19,143 nt of DNA from Mariprofundaceae bacterium (GTDB lineage Bacteria; Pseudomonadota; Zetaproteobacteria; Mariprofundales; Mariprofundaceae). Made by a program: the position numbers and the translations under genes. Below, in pieces: positions 5,291 through 13,188 of this stretch (positions within the stretch are counted from its first letter, which is position 1; each line of letters starts with the position of its first letter). The stretch covers positions 1 through 19,143 of the forward strand of contig WFOJ01000149.1 of the NCBI GenBank assembly GCA_015488125.1, read 5' to 3'. A model generated the notes under the pieces. The model ran no database searches, had not been told where the DNA came from, and saw nothing but the letters and a program-made list of their open reading frames with translations.

Positions 5291-7381
5291 TCATCGCTTC
5301 AGCCGCTGACGGACGACGGCGAGTTCATGACGGGGCTGATCGCACTGGTGGTCGCTGCACAGATAAAAGGTCAAGCCTTGTCCTGATGGCTTTTGTGGTA
5401 TGCTGTAGGGAGCCAGTTTCTGACTGAGCGCATCACGACGCAGAATCACCAGATCCGGGTAGAACTGTTGTTGTAATTGTCGTCCGGCCTGTTGCGCGGC
5501 ATGCTCATCACCGGCAATGACCAGTTCGTAGCCCGCTGTCAGCGCCTGCCACAGGCCAAGCAGCATGAAAGCTTGCGCTGACGGCGCCTGTTGCAGATAA
5601 CGGGAAGATGTTTTCAGCGCCTGCATGGCACGATCTTCCAGCGCTGGGTCACCAGTTAAGCGAGCCAGGCGGATCAGGTTGTAAACAGTCACCGCGCTGC
5701 CCGATGGCAAGGCGCCATCCCAGGCATCGTTCGGTCTGATCAGCAAGGGTTCAGCATCATCAGCAGTCAGGAAAAAGCCACCGTCATCACTGGAAAAATG
5801 CGCCAGCAATTGTTGGTTCAGGGCGATGGCCTGTTGCAAAAAGTGAGCATCAAAACCTGCTTCATACAATTCCAGCAAGCCCCAGATAACAAAGGCATAA
5901 TCATCAAGCTGGCCGGCAACAGCCTGTTTGCCGTCAGCCGAACGGTGGTGCCAGAGTCGCTGCTGTGCATCAAGCCGTTGTTGCAATAACTGCTGCATGG
6001 CATGGCTGGCGATGTGATACCAGTCTTCGTGTTTCGTAGCGACGGAAGCTTTGGCCAGTGCGGCAATCATCAGGCCGTTCCAGTCGGTCAGCACTTTTTC
6101 GTCGCGGAATGGACGTGGACGTTGCTGACGGGTCCGCAACAGGCGCTGGCGAATTGTCTCCAGTTGTGGGGTCATCGTGGCGGTCGGATCGCGGTGGAGA
6201 ATATTGCGGCCATTGCGCATGCGTCTGGCCTCATCCAGATAGTTGCCGCCTTGTTCAATATGCCAGAACTGCATGGCCAGGGCGGCATCGTTTTTGCCCA
6301 GCAGTTGCTTCAGTTCGCTGCTTTTCCAGAGATAAAACAGCCCTTCCTCACCTTCGGAATCGGCATCTTCGGCGCTGAAAAACAGGCCGTCGTCGCGGCG
6401 CATATCGCGCAGCACATAATCGGCGATTTCTTCTACTACTCTGGCGTGCCGGGCATGGCCGGTAAGCTGCGCCGCTTCGCTGTACACCATCATCAGCATG
6501 GCCTGATCGTATAGCATTTTTTCAAAATGTGGTACCAGCCAGCGGGCATCGGTGCTGTAGCGGTGGAACCCATAGCCCAGCTGATCAAATATACCGCCGG
6601 CACGCATCTGATCCAGGGTTTTTTCAACGTGTGCCAGCGCGCTTGCATCGCCCTGACTGCGTACCTGACGCAACATCAGCATCAGCTTGTGCGCGGTCGG
6701 GAATTTTGGTGCGTCACCAAAGCCACCATACGCCTTGTCTGCCTCGCTGGCCAGTTGTCGCCATGCCTGTTCCACCCAGGCCATGACAGGTTCATCACCA
6801 GCGCTGTCAGACTGTTGCTGGCGCTGCATATTCTGATGCAGTTGTTCAGCAGAGCTTAACAGTTTTTCACGATCATGCTGCCATAATTGCTGTACGCGCT
6901 GACTCAGCTCAATCAGTCCCATGCGGCCATGGCCGCTGTGTTTGGGCAAATAGGTGGCGGCATAAAACGGCTTGCCTTCCGGGGTGAGCAGCACATTCAG
7001 TGGCCAGCCGCCACCGCCTGTCATCATTTGCGCTGCCTGCATATACACCTGATCAATATCCGGGCGTTCTTCGCGATCCACCTTGATGCTGATAAAGGTT
7101 TTGTTCATGGCAGCCGCGACTTCTTCGTCAGAGAAGCATTCATGTTCCATAACATGGCACCAGTGACAGGTGGAATAGCCAATCGAAAGAAAAACAGGTT
7201 TGTCGGCCAGCCGTGCCAGAGCAAAGGCATTGTCTCCCCAGGGGTGCCAATCCACCGGGTTATGAGCATGCTGTTGCAGGTAGGGGCTTGATTCGTGAAT
7301 CAGTTCATTGGTATGCATGGAGGCTTCTCCCTGGGCATTGCCGCCCGTCAGTAGTATGGCCAGTACAATTAACCAGCGCAT
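5291..7381 (-). CDS. DUF255 thioredoxin-like protein (YyaL/SPATA20 family), probably exported
   Basis: A 696-aa protein. An N-terminal thioredoxin-fold domain (Thioredox_DsbH/DUF255, about 25-190) carries SIGYSTCHWCHVMEHE with the CxxC pair Cys72-Cys75. A long alpha-helical part follows (about 200-690) with the (alpha/alpha)6-barrel look of N-acylglucosamine 2-epimerase-type enzymes. The biochemical function of the family is not established. The first 21 residues (MRWLIVLAILLTGGNAQGEA...) look like a signal peptide. That ATG has no Shine-Dalgarno site and overlaps the truA stop by 13 nt. An internal ATG at 7318 has GGAG 8 nt upstream and gives MHTNELIHESSPYLQQHAHN, the normal start of cytosolic homologues. 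So the start is uncertain, and both forms may be made. It is the last gene of the hslV-hslU-lptD-truA operon. Confidence 0.85.
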   Translation of the reverse strand: MRWLIVLAILLTGGNAQGEASMHTNELIHESSPYLQQHAHNPVDWHPWGDNAFALARLADKPVFLSIGYSTCHWCHVMEHECFSDEEVAAAMNKTFISIKVDREERPDIDQVYMQAAQMMTGGGGWPLNVLLTPEGKPFYAATYLPKHSGHGRMGLIELSQRVQQLWQHDREKLLSSAEQLHQNMQRQQQSDSAGDEPVMAWVEQAWRQLASEADKAYGGFGDAPKFPTAHKLMLMLRQVRSQGDASALAHVEKTLDQMRAGGIFDQLGYGFHRYSTDARWLVPHFEKMLYDQAMLMMVYSEAAQLTGHARHARVVEEIADYVLRDMRRDDGLFFSAEDADSEGEEGLFYLWKSSELKQLLGKNDAALAMQFWHIEQGGNYLDEARRMRNGRNILHRDPTATMTPQLETIRQRLLRTRQQRPRPFRDEKVLTDWNGLMIAALAKASVATKHEDWYHIASHAMQQLLQQRLDAQQRLWHHRSADGKQAVAGQLDDYAFVIWGLLELYEAGFDAHFLQQAIALNQQLLAHFSSDDGGFFLTADDAEPLLIRPNDAWDGALPSGSAVTVYNLIRLARLTGDPALEDRAMQALKTSSRYLQQAPSAQAFMLLGLWQALTAGYELVIAGDEHAAQQAGRQLQQQFYPDLVILRRDALSQKLAPYSIPQKPSGQGLTFYLCSDHQCDQPRHELAVVRQRLKR

Positions 7382-8166
7382 GCCATATCACGGGATGAAA
7401 AATCATCATAACAGGCATTGGTGAAATAAAGGCCGTGCGCCGGTGCAGTGATGCCGCGATGCTGACGACTGCCTGCCGCCAAAATCATCTGCAAGTGCTG
7501 TGGCGACCAGTGCCCCAGGCCAACTTCCACCAGACAGCCGATAATATTGCGCACCATATGATAGAGGAAGGCATCAGCTGCTACATGAATGCTGATCTCA
7601 TGGCCATGGTGATGAATTTCCAGTTGCCGCAGCGTGCGCACGGGCGAAGCAGCCTGACAACCACTGGCGCGCACGGCGCTGAAATCATGGGTGCCGATCA
7701 GATATATGGCTGCCTGCTGCATGGCCGCTATATCAAGCGGGCGTGGCATCCACCAGTGTCGCCAGGGATGCAGGGACGAAGCTGTGGAACGGTTCCAGAT
7801 GCGGTAGCAATACTGACGCTCGCGGCAGTCAAAGCGGGCATGAAAATCAGCCGCTACGGCGCGTACTGCCAGCACCATGGCCGCATTATCAAGCCGGGTA
7901 TTCACCCCATGGATATAGGCGCGTGGCGAACGCGCAAAGCGTGCTGCATCCACATCCGCATGGATCAGCATGGCTTCGGCATGAACGCCGGCATCGGTGC
8001 GTCCTGCCGCGATGCAGGCAACGGGGCAGCCATCAATGCCTGCCAATGCCTGTTCCAGCGCGGCTTGCACGGAGCTGGCATTGTGCTGACGTTGCCAGCC
8101 ATGGAAGCGCCGACCGTCGTATTCCAGTGATAATGCAATACGCTGTTTATCAGGTGCCGCCGACAT
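7369..8166 (-). CDS. truA: tRNA pseudouridine(38-40) synthase TruA
   Basis: A 265-aa enzyme that isomerises uridines 38, 39 and 40 in the anticodon stem-loop of many tRNAs. Seen: ALSLEYDGRRFHGWQRQ (11-27), the catalytic motif AAGRTDAGVHA with Asp58, the ARFDCRERQYCYRIWN region (about 110-125), FLYHMVRNIIGCLVEVG in the C-terminal half, and HGLYFTNACY near the end. Length is close to E. coli TruA (270 aa). The open frame reaches back to 8205 within lptD, but the ATG at 8166 has AAGGGA about 9 nt upstream and gives the expected distance to the first motif. It overlaps lptD by 17 nt and the DUF255 gene by 13 nt, so it belongs to the same transcript. Confidence 0.94.
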   Translation of the reverse strand: MSAAPDKQRIALSLEYDGRRFHGWQRQHNASSVQAALEQALAGIDGCPVACIAAGRTDAGVHAEAMLIHADVDAARFARSPRAYIHGVNTRLDNAAMVLAVRAVAADFHARFDCRERQYCYRIWNRSTASSLHPWRHWWMPRPLDIAAMQQAAIYLIGTHDFSAVRASGCQAASPVRTLRQLEIHHHGHEISIHVAADAFLYHMVRNIIGCLVEVGLGHWSPQHLQMILAAGSRQHRGITAPAHGLYFTNACYDDFSSRDMACAG

Positions 8167-10231
8167 TGCCCAGTCCCTTAAAGCCCAGGGTAAAGCGAAA
8201 ACCATAATCGCTGTTGCCGGTGCTGCCGCGCCGGTTGATGCGGAAGCCTTCGATACTCAGGTTCCAGCAGGGGTGCACATAACCGGCGCTGATCGTCGCT
8301 TGTTGAGTCAGCTTGAGGCTGGAATCATATTGCCAGCTGGCATCGGCATGCCAGCGGCGGTAAAAACGGGCGGCCACATCAACGCTGACCAAGTTAATGG
8401 CATGGGCCACGTAGCGGCGGTCCGTATGCTGCCAGCCGAGGCTGAGATGGTGCCCATCCTCATGATCCATGCGCAAGCTGGCATTGGCCACGGCCCAGTA
8501 TTGGCCTGCCACATCATACTGGCCATCTGCGGCCATGGTAAACTGTGGGGTAGGGGAGAGGCTGTAGTCCACCAGCACATTGCCGTAGCTGCGCGAGGGC
8601 GTGGGGCTGATGCGGGCATCCACGCTATTGCGCAGCACATCCCAGCTCATGCCGACATCCAGCGTCATAATCGTCCATTTGCGCTGGTTTTCGGTATCCT
8701 TGTATTGCAGGGCATTGCGCAGCAGGGCACTGAAACGCCGCAGGCGCTGTACGCGATCCAGGCCGGTGAAGCGATTGCCCTGCAACAGATTGTTCATGGT
8801 CAGTCGGGCAAAACCGCTGTCAAAATTCGGCATGGTCGATTGATCCGGGGCATTGGCCAGATCGTAGCGCAGCGTCGGACTGATGCTATGCCGCCAGTGG
8901 TGGTTCTGACTGATGCGTTCCAGATGCACGCTTGCTTCAGCGCTACTGGCATAGGCACGGGCACGAACGCTGCTGTGTGGATGATTCTTCAGTTGCCAGT
9001 AGTTCCACTGGTAGAGTCCGCTTTGCAGCCGGAATTCAACAGCGCCGCCCAAAGGGGCAAACGGCACTTCCAGCCAGGGGTGCAGCCAGGAACGCCAGCC
9101 GCTGAGCAATAACGGGCGTGCAAAATGCGTCAGTTGCTGATCCAGGTGCAGGCGGGCATCAGCATAGATGGGTAACGACCAGTTGCTTTCCAGTCGCGGC
9201 AGCCATTGCAGGGTTTTCTCATTGCTGGCTTGTATCAAATCCTGTTGTTTTTGTGCCAGCAGCGTAGCGCCGCCCCATGGCCCTTGCCAGCCCAGGCTGG
9301 CTTTGCTGGTGATAAAACGGGCGCTGGCCTGCGTGCCATCAACGGCGTAATCCGAAAGGTACTGGTAATCACTGGTTTGGTTGGCATCCAGGCGGAATTG
9401 CAGCCCCAGCGGCAGTTGTTCCTGCATCGTGCCGGTGACATGGTAACGACGACGCTGCGTCACGCGATCCTGTAGCCATGCCAGTTGCCAGGTTTCCTGA
9501 CCTACAGTGCTGCGATGGCGTAGTTCCACATCATTCATCCAGCCGCGTCGGGTCATCCAGCGCGGCGTGTAGGTGGCATCCCAACTGGCAGACGGCGCAA
9601 CATAGAGCGGCAGGGCGAAGGCTGTGCCGCGCCGTTGTGAGGTGCTGATTTGCGGCATTAGCACACCGGAGCGTCGGCGCAGGGGGTATTGCCAGTACGG
9701 GCTGTAAAACACGGGAATGCCGCCAAGCTCAAAGCGCGCATCGCTTACGATCATATCGCCCGCTTGCTGATCAATTTCTACGTGGCTGGCGCGCAATCGC
9801 CAGGCTGGGGCATCAGGCGGGCATTCCGTGAAGCTGACATGATCGCCGCTTAGCCGTGTTTCATCCAGTCGCTTGAGGCGTGCAGCGCGCACATATTTGC
9901 CTTCAGGTAATGCCACTGTGGCCTGTTGCAATTCGCCACTATGGTTGACCGTGTGCAAGCGGGCTGCTGTTGCTGAAATATCTGCCTGCGGTGAGTGCAG
10001 TTGCACATGCCCTTCGGCAAAGACCTCCTTTTTCAACGGATCGTAGCGCAAATGCTCGGTGGTTAGCACCTCATCGCTGCGAATGGCCTCAACATCGCCG
10101 TCGGCGGTGATTTCACCATAGCTGTCGCGCACCACACGATCGGCGAACAATTCCATCTGGGCCCAGCTGCTGGTAGCTGTAGAAAGGCTGGTCGCCAGCA
10201 GCAGAGCGCGCAAAGCATACAGGGGTTTCAC
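8150..10231 (-). CDS. lptD: LPS assembly outer-membrane protein LptD
   Basis: A 693-aa outer-membrane protein that, with lipoprotein LptE, inserts lipopolysaccharide into the outer leaflet. A signal peptide (about 1-24, ending SSWA) is followed by a periplasmic OstA/LptA-like beta-jellyroll (about 26-155; FADRVVRDSYGEITADGDVEAIRSDE in outline) and then a long beta-barrel with alternating aromatic strands. The barrel begins after GIPVFYSPYWQYPLRRRSGVLMPQ. I find only two cysteines, Cys137 and Cys655, matching one of the two inter-domain disulfides of E. coli LptD. The protein is about 90 aa shorter than E. coli LptD (784). The start codon is GTG, and its GTGA overlaps the hslU stop by 4 nt. 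The 3' end overlaps truA. Neighbouring hslVU is unusual: in E. coli lptD lies with surA and pdxA. Confidence 0.92.
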   Translation of the reverse strand: MKPLYALRALLLATSLSTATSSWAQMELFADRVVRDSYGEITADGDVEAIRSDEVLTTEHLRYDPLKKEVFAEGHVQLHSPQADISATAARLHTVNHSGELQQATVALPEGKYVRAARLKRLDETRLSGDHVSFTECPPDAPAWRLRASHVEIDQQAGDMIVSDARFELGGIPVFYSPYWQYPLRRRSGVLMPQISTSQRRGTAFALPLYVAPSASWDATYTPRWMTRRGWMNDVELRHRSTVGQETWQLAWLQDRVTQRRRYHVTGTMQEQLPLGLQFRLDANQTSDYQYLSDYAVDGTQASARFITSKASLGWQGPWGGATLLAQKQQDLIQASNEKTLQWLPRLESNWSLPIYADARLHLDQQLTHFARPLLLSGWRSWLHPWLEVPFAPLGGAVEFRLQSGLYQWNYWQLKNHPHSSVRARAYASSAEASVHLERISQNHHWRHSISPTLRYDLANAPDQSTMPNFDSGFARLTMNNLLQGNRFTGLDRVQRLRRFSALLRNALQYKDTENQRKWTIMTLDVGMSWDVLRNSVDARISPTPSRSYGNVLVDYSLSPTPQFTMAADGQYDVAGQYWAVANASLRMDHEDGHHLSLGWQHTDRRYVAHAINLVSVDVAARFYRRWHADASWQYDSSLKLTQQATISAGYVHPCWNLSIEGFRINRRGSTGNSDYGFRFTLGFKGLGNVGGT

Positions 10232-11562
10232 AGGATATAGCGCGAAAGATCCTCGTTTTCAACAACCTCGCCCAGTTGTTGCCGCACATAAGCAGCATCA
10301 ATGTGCAGCGTGATACCGGCACAATCAGCAGCGTTGAAGCTGATATCTTCCAGCACCCGTTCAAGCAGGGTATGCAGGCGACGAGCACCGATATTTTCGG
10401 TTTTTTCGTTGGTGTGCACAGCCAGACGGGCGATTTCATCAAGGCCATCATCAGTAAAATCCAGGGTGACGCCCTCGGTTTGCAACAAGGCGCTGTATTG
10501 TTTGGTCAATGACGCCTCCGGCTCGGTGAGAATGCGGCGGAAATCATCTTCAAGCAGGGCATCAAGATGCACGCGAATGGGGAAGCGTCCCTGTAGTTCA
10601 GGGATCAGATCCGAAGGTTTGGCCAGATGAAAGGCACCGGAAGCGATAAACAGAATATGATCGGTATTGATCATGCCATGACGGCAGTTCACCGTCGTGC
10701 CTTCCACCAGCGGCAGCAGATCACGCTGCACGCCCTCGCGGGAAACATCGCCGTCGCGGCCCTCACGGTGCGTCACCTTGTCGATTTCGTCAATGAAGAC
10801 AATGCCCTGGTTTTCGGTGCGTTCCCGCGCCTCTTCATGGATGCGCTCATCATCAATCAGGCGATCCGCCTCCTGTTGCTCCAGAATATGGCGGGCATCT
10901 TTAATCGACATCCGTTTTTGTTTTTTGGCGGCATTACCCAGCAAACCGCCAAGCATATCTTTCAAATCAGCCTGATCGCCACCGGGAATCATTTGCAGAA
11001 TCGGGGTGGCAGGCGTTTCCTGCACCTCGATTTCCACTTGCCGCTGATCCAGTTCGCCAAGCCTGAGTTTATGACGCATTTTTTCGCGGGTTTGCTGTTG
11101 ACGCTCATCCATAACAGTAGAACTTACGTTACTGGTGCTGACAGCATGGGGAATCAAAATATCCAGCAAGCGGTTTTCTGCGGCCTCGGCGGCGCGTTCC
11201 TTCACCCGTTCGCGGTGTTCTTCGCGAACCATGGTGATGGCGGTATCCAGTAATTCGCGGATGATGGATTCGACATCACGGCCCACATAACCGACCTCGG
11301 TGTATTTGGTGGCTTCAACCTTGATGAACGGGGCATGCGCCAGGCGGGCCAGCCGTCGGGCAATTTCTGTCTTGCCCACGCCGGTGGGACCGATCATCAG
11401 GATATTCTTGGGGGTGATTTCCTCACGCAGGGGGGAGGGCACCTGCTGCCGTCGCCAGCGGTTACGCAGGGCAATGGCAACAGCCCGTTTGGCCGCCTGC
11501 TGACCGACGATATGCCGGTCCAGCGCCTTGACGATTTGATGTGGTGACAGTTCCGTGTTCAC
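10228..11562 (-). CDS. hslU: ATP-dependent protease ATPase subunit HslU (ClpY)
   Basis: A 444-aa AAA+ unfoldase that feeds proteins into the HslV peptidase in the cytosol. Seen: N-terminal LSPHQIVKALDRHIVGQQAAKRAV, Walker A GPTGVGKT (58-65), pore loop GYVGRD (91-96), a charged inserted I-domain (about 105-240), Walker B GIVFIDEIDK (253-262), and the C-terminal tail LSRYIL that docks into HslV. Length agrees with E. coli HslU (443 aa). The start codon is GTG at 11562; its GTGA overlaps the hslV stop by 4 nt, and the gene's own stop overlaps lptD in the same manner. Order hslV-hslU is the standard one. Confidence 0.96.
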   Translation of the reverse strand: MNTELSPHQIVKALDRHIVGQQAAKRAVAIALRNRWRRQQVPSPLREEITPKNILMIGPTGVGKTEIARRLARLAHAPFIKVEATKYTEVGYVGRDVESIIRELLDTAITMVREEHRERVKERAAEAAENRLLDILIPHAVSTSNVSSTVMDERQQQTREKMRHKLRLGELDQRQVEIEVQETPATPILQMIPGGDQADLKDMLGGLLGNAAKKQKRMSIKDARHILEQQEADRLIDDERIHEEARERTENQGIVFIDEIDKVTHREGRDGDVSREGVQRDLLPLVEGTTVNCRHGMINTDHILFIASGAFHLAKPSDLIPELQGRFPIRVHLDALLEDDFRRILTEPEASLTKQYSALLQTEGVTLDFTDDGLDEIARLAVHTNEKTENIGARRLHTLLERVLEDISFNAADCAGITLHIDAAYVRQQLGEVVENEDLSRYIL

Positions 11563-12095
11563 GTGCCATACTCCAGTGTTTCAACGCGAATGTGGGTGTT
11601 GGTGTAAATACAGATCTCGGCGGCAATCTGCATGCTCTGTTCGACAATGTCAGCAGCGCCCAGAGCGCTGTGGCGCAGTAGCGCTGTGGCGGCGGCGCGG
11701 GCATAAGCACCACCGGAACCAATGGCCGCCACGCCCTCATCCGGCTCCAGCACATCACCGTTGCCGGAAATAATCAGCGTGCGTTCGCAATCGGCGACAA
11801 TCATCATGGCTTCGAGCTTGCGCAGGTAGCGATCGGTGCGCCAGTCCTTGGCCAGCGCCACAGCAGCGCGCGTCAGATTATCGGCATGCTCATCGAGTTT
11901 GCTTTCAAAACGCTCAAAAAGGTTCATGGCATCCGCCGTTGAACCGGCAAAACCGGTGAGGATACGATTGCCGCGAATACTGCGCACTTTTTGCGCCCCG
12001 TGCTTGACCACAGTATCTCCCAATGTGACCTGACCATCGCCGGCAATACTGACGCAGTTATGCCTGCGTACGCAGCAAATAGTGGTTCCCCGCAT
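11559..12095 (-). CDS. hslV: ATP-dependent protease peptidase subunit HslV (ClpQ)
   Basis: A threonine peptidase of the proteasome type; twelve subunits form the HslV chamber capped by HslU. The mature N-terminal threonine lies in MRGTTICCVRR (Thr4 from this start), followed by IAGDGQVTLGDTVVKHGAQKVR, GFAGSTADAMNLFERFE, LAKDWRTDRYLRKLEA, ISGNGDVLEP and IGSGGAYARAAATALL. With the start at 12095 the protein is 178 aa with a 3-aa propeptide, close to E. coli HslV (176). A second ATG at 12113 would add six residues but has no visible Shine-Dalgarno, while 12095 has GGAG at 12105-12108 with a 9-nt spacer. It is the first gene of the hslV-hslU-lptD-truA-DUF255 run. I found no convincing heat-shock promoter upstream. 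Confidence 0.94.
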   Translation of the reverse strand: MRGTTICCVRRHNCVSIAGDGQVTLGDTVVKHGAQKVRSIRGNRILTGFAGSTADAMNLFERFESKLDEHADNLTRAAVALAKDWRTDRYLRKLEAMMIVADCERTLIISGNGDVLEPDEGVAAIGSGGAYARAAATALLRHSALGAADIVEQSMQIAAEICIYTNTHIRVETLEYGT

Positions 12096-12140
12096 GATTA
12101 TGTTCTCCGCCATGATAGGATGCGGCCAACGCTAGCAGAA

Positions 12141-12169
12141 GCAGCGTGCTGCGCACAGCCAAACGCTGC
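12141..12169. repeat. Inverted repeat in the hslV/cysM divergent gap
   Basis: GCAGCGT (12141-12147) and ACGCTGC (12163-12169) form a perfect 7-bp inverted repeat with a 15-nt spacer, a few nt before the cysM ribosome-binding site and about 30-50 bp upstream of hslV. It could be an operator in a divergent promoter region or an mRNA hairpin near the cysM start. No clear -35/-10 pair was recognised in this gap on either strand. Confidence 0.3.
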
Positions 12170-12183
12170 CCACGGAGAACGTT

Positions 12184-13122
12184 TTGTCATCCATTCTTGA
12201 TCTGATCGGTAACACGCCGATGGTACGATTATCGCGAATTACTGCCCACTTGCCTGATCAGGTGCGTATTTATGCCAAGCTTGAACGCTTCAATCCCGGT
12301 GGTTCGGTGAAGGATAGACCTGCCTTGCGAATGATTCAGGAAGGCATTCGTCAGGGCTTGCTGGATGAGCATAAAACCATTCTGGATTCCACCTCCGGCA
12401 ATACCGGTATCGCGTTGGCCATGATTGGCGCCGCCATGGGTTTTCGCGTGCGGCTGGTGATGCCGGGCAATGTTTCGGATGAGCGCAAACGCATTTGCCG
12501 TGCCTTTGGCGCTGATCTGATCTTCTCCGATCCGCTGGAAGGCTCCGATGGCGCGATTCTCAAGGCGCGTGAAATCTATCAAATGGATCCGGGGCGTTAT
12601 TTCAAACCCGACCAGTACAATAACCCGGCCAATCCGCTGGCTCATGAAGAAAGCACAGGGCCGGAAATCTGGCAGCAAACCGGTGGCACGGTGACGCACT
12701 TCATCGCCTCGCTGGGTACTTCTGGCACACTGGTGGGCACAGGCCGCTACCTTAAGCGGGTCTCTGCTGATGTGCAGGTGATTGCCGCCGAGCCGGATTC
12801 GCCGTTTCACGGCATTGAAGGCCTAAAGCATATTGAATCGAGCATCGTCCCGGGTATTTATGATCCTTCGGTGTATGACGAAAAGCTTGGCATTGGCACA
12901 GATGAAGCCTATGATATGACCCAGCGGCTGGCGGCAGAGGAAGGCATTTTGTGCGGTCAATCCTGCGGCTGCGCCATGTTGGCGGCGATGCAGGTCGGCG
13001 AGCGTCTGGCCAACGAAGGCAGGCCGGGAACCATTGTTGCCATCTTTCCTGATGGTGGTGAAAAATATTTAAGCACGGCTGTATTTGCCGGTGAGCGGGT
13101 TGCTGATGGTGCCGGCATCTGA
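12184..13122 (+). CDS. cysM: PLP-dependent cysteine synthase, CysM (type B) family
   Basis: A 312-aa fold-type II PLP enzyme that makes L-cysteine from an activated serine (O-acetylserine or O-phosphoserine) and a sulfur donor. Seen: ILDLIGNTPMVRL (4-16), PLP lysine in NPGGSVKDRPALRMI (Lys43), substrate loop STSGNTGIALAM (about 69-80), the phosphate-binding GTSGTLVGTGRYLK (about 180-193) and GQSCGCAML (about 259-267). HFIASLGTSGTLVGTGR and AAEP are CysM-like, and the YDPSVYDEKLGIG region recalls mycobacterial CysM, which uses O-phosphoserine. Substrate preference cannot be told from this. The start codon is TTG at 12184, supported by GGAGA at 12174-12178; no ATG gives a better N-terminus. It diverges from hslV and is followed by the lipoprotein gene after 66 nt. 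Confidence 0.88.
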   Translation: MSSILDLIGNTPMVRLSRITAHLPDQVRIYAKLERFNPGGSVKDRPALRMIQEGIRQGLLDEHKTILDSTSGNTGIALAMIGAAMGFRVRLVMPGNVSDERKRICRAFGADLIFSDPLEGSDGAILKAREIYQMDPGRYFKPDQYNNPANPLAHEESTGPEIWQQTGGTVTHFIASLGTSGTLVGTGRYLKRVSADVQVIAAEPDSPFHGIEGLKHIESSIVPGIYDPSVYDEKLGIGTDEAYDMTQRLAAEEGILCGQSCGCAMLAAMQVGERLANEGRPGTIVAIFPDGGEKYLSTAVFAGERVADGAGI

Positions 13123-13146
13123 ACGATGCTTGCAGCGCCTGAATTG

Positions 13147-13173
13147 ACGGGTAAGCTAGGCGCTGTTGCCCGT
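13147..13173 (+). other. Stem-loop between cysM and the lipoprotein gene
   Basis: ACGGGTAA (13147-13154) pairs with TTGCCCGT (13166-13173), 8 bp with one G-T wobble, across an 11-nt loop. It ends just before the strong AAAAGGAGGG ribosome-binding site of the next gene. No T-run follows, so a standard terminator is unlikely. It may protect or separate the two parts of the mRNA. Confidence 0.35.
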
Positions 13174-13174
13174 G

Positions 13175-13184
13175 AAAAGGAGGG
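13175..13184 (+). promoter_or_regulatory. Strong ribosome-binding site of the OmpA-domain lipoprotein gene
   Basis: AAAAGGAGGG lies 4 nt before the ATG at 13189. It fixes the start there, at the beginning of a lipoprotein signal peptide, over the in-frame ATG at 13126. Confidence 0.75.
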
Positions 13185-13188
13185 AAGC

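Noticed and set aside
7435..8130. 231-codon plus-strand frame opposite truA
   Set aside because: It is a shadow of TruA codon bias, with no ribosome-binding site and no recognisable domain.
8273..9112. Long open frame (279 codons) on the plus strand inside lptD
   Set aside because: It is antisense to a clear LptD, its translation resembles no family I know, and such frames are common opposite GC-biased genes.
10627..11253. 208-codon plus-strand frame opposite hslU
   Set aside because: It lies wholly inside the conserved HslU coding region and its translation has no domain.
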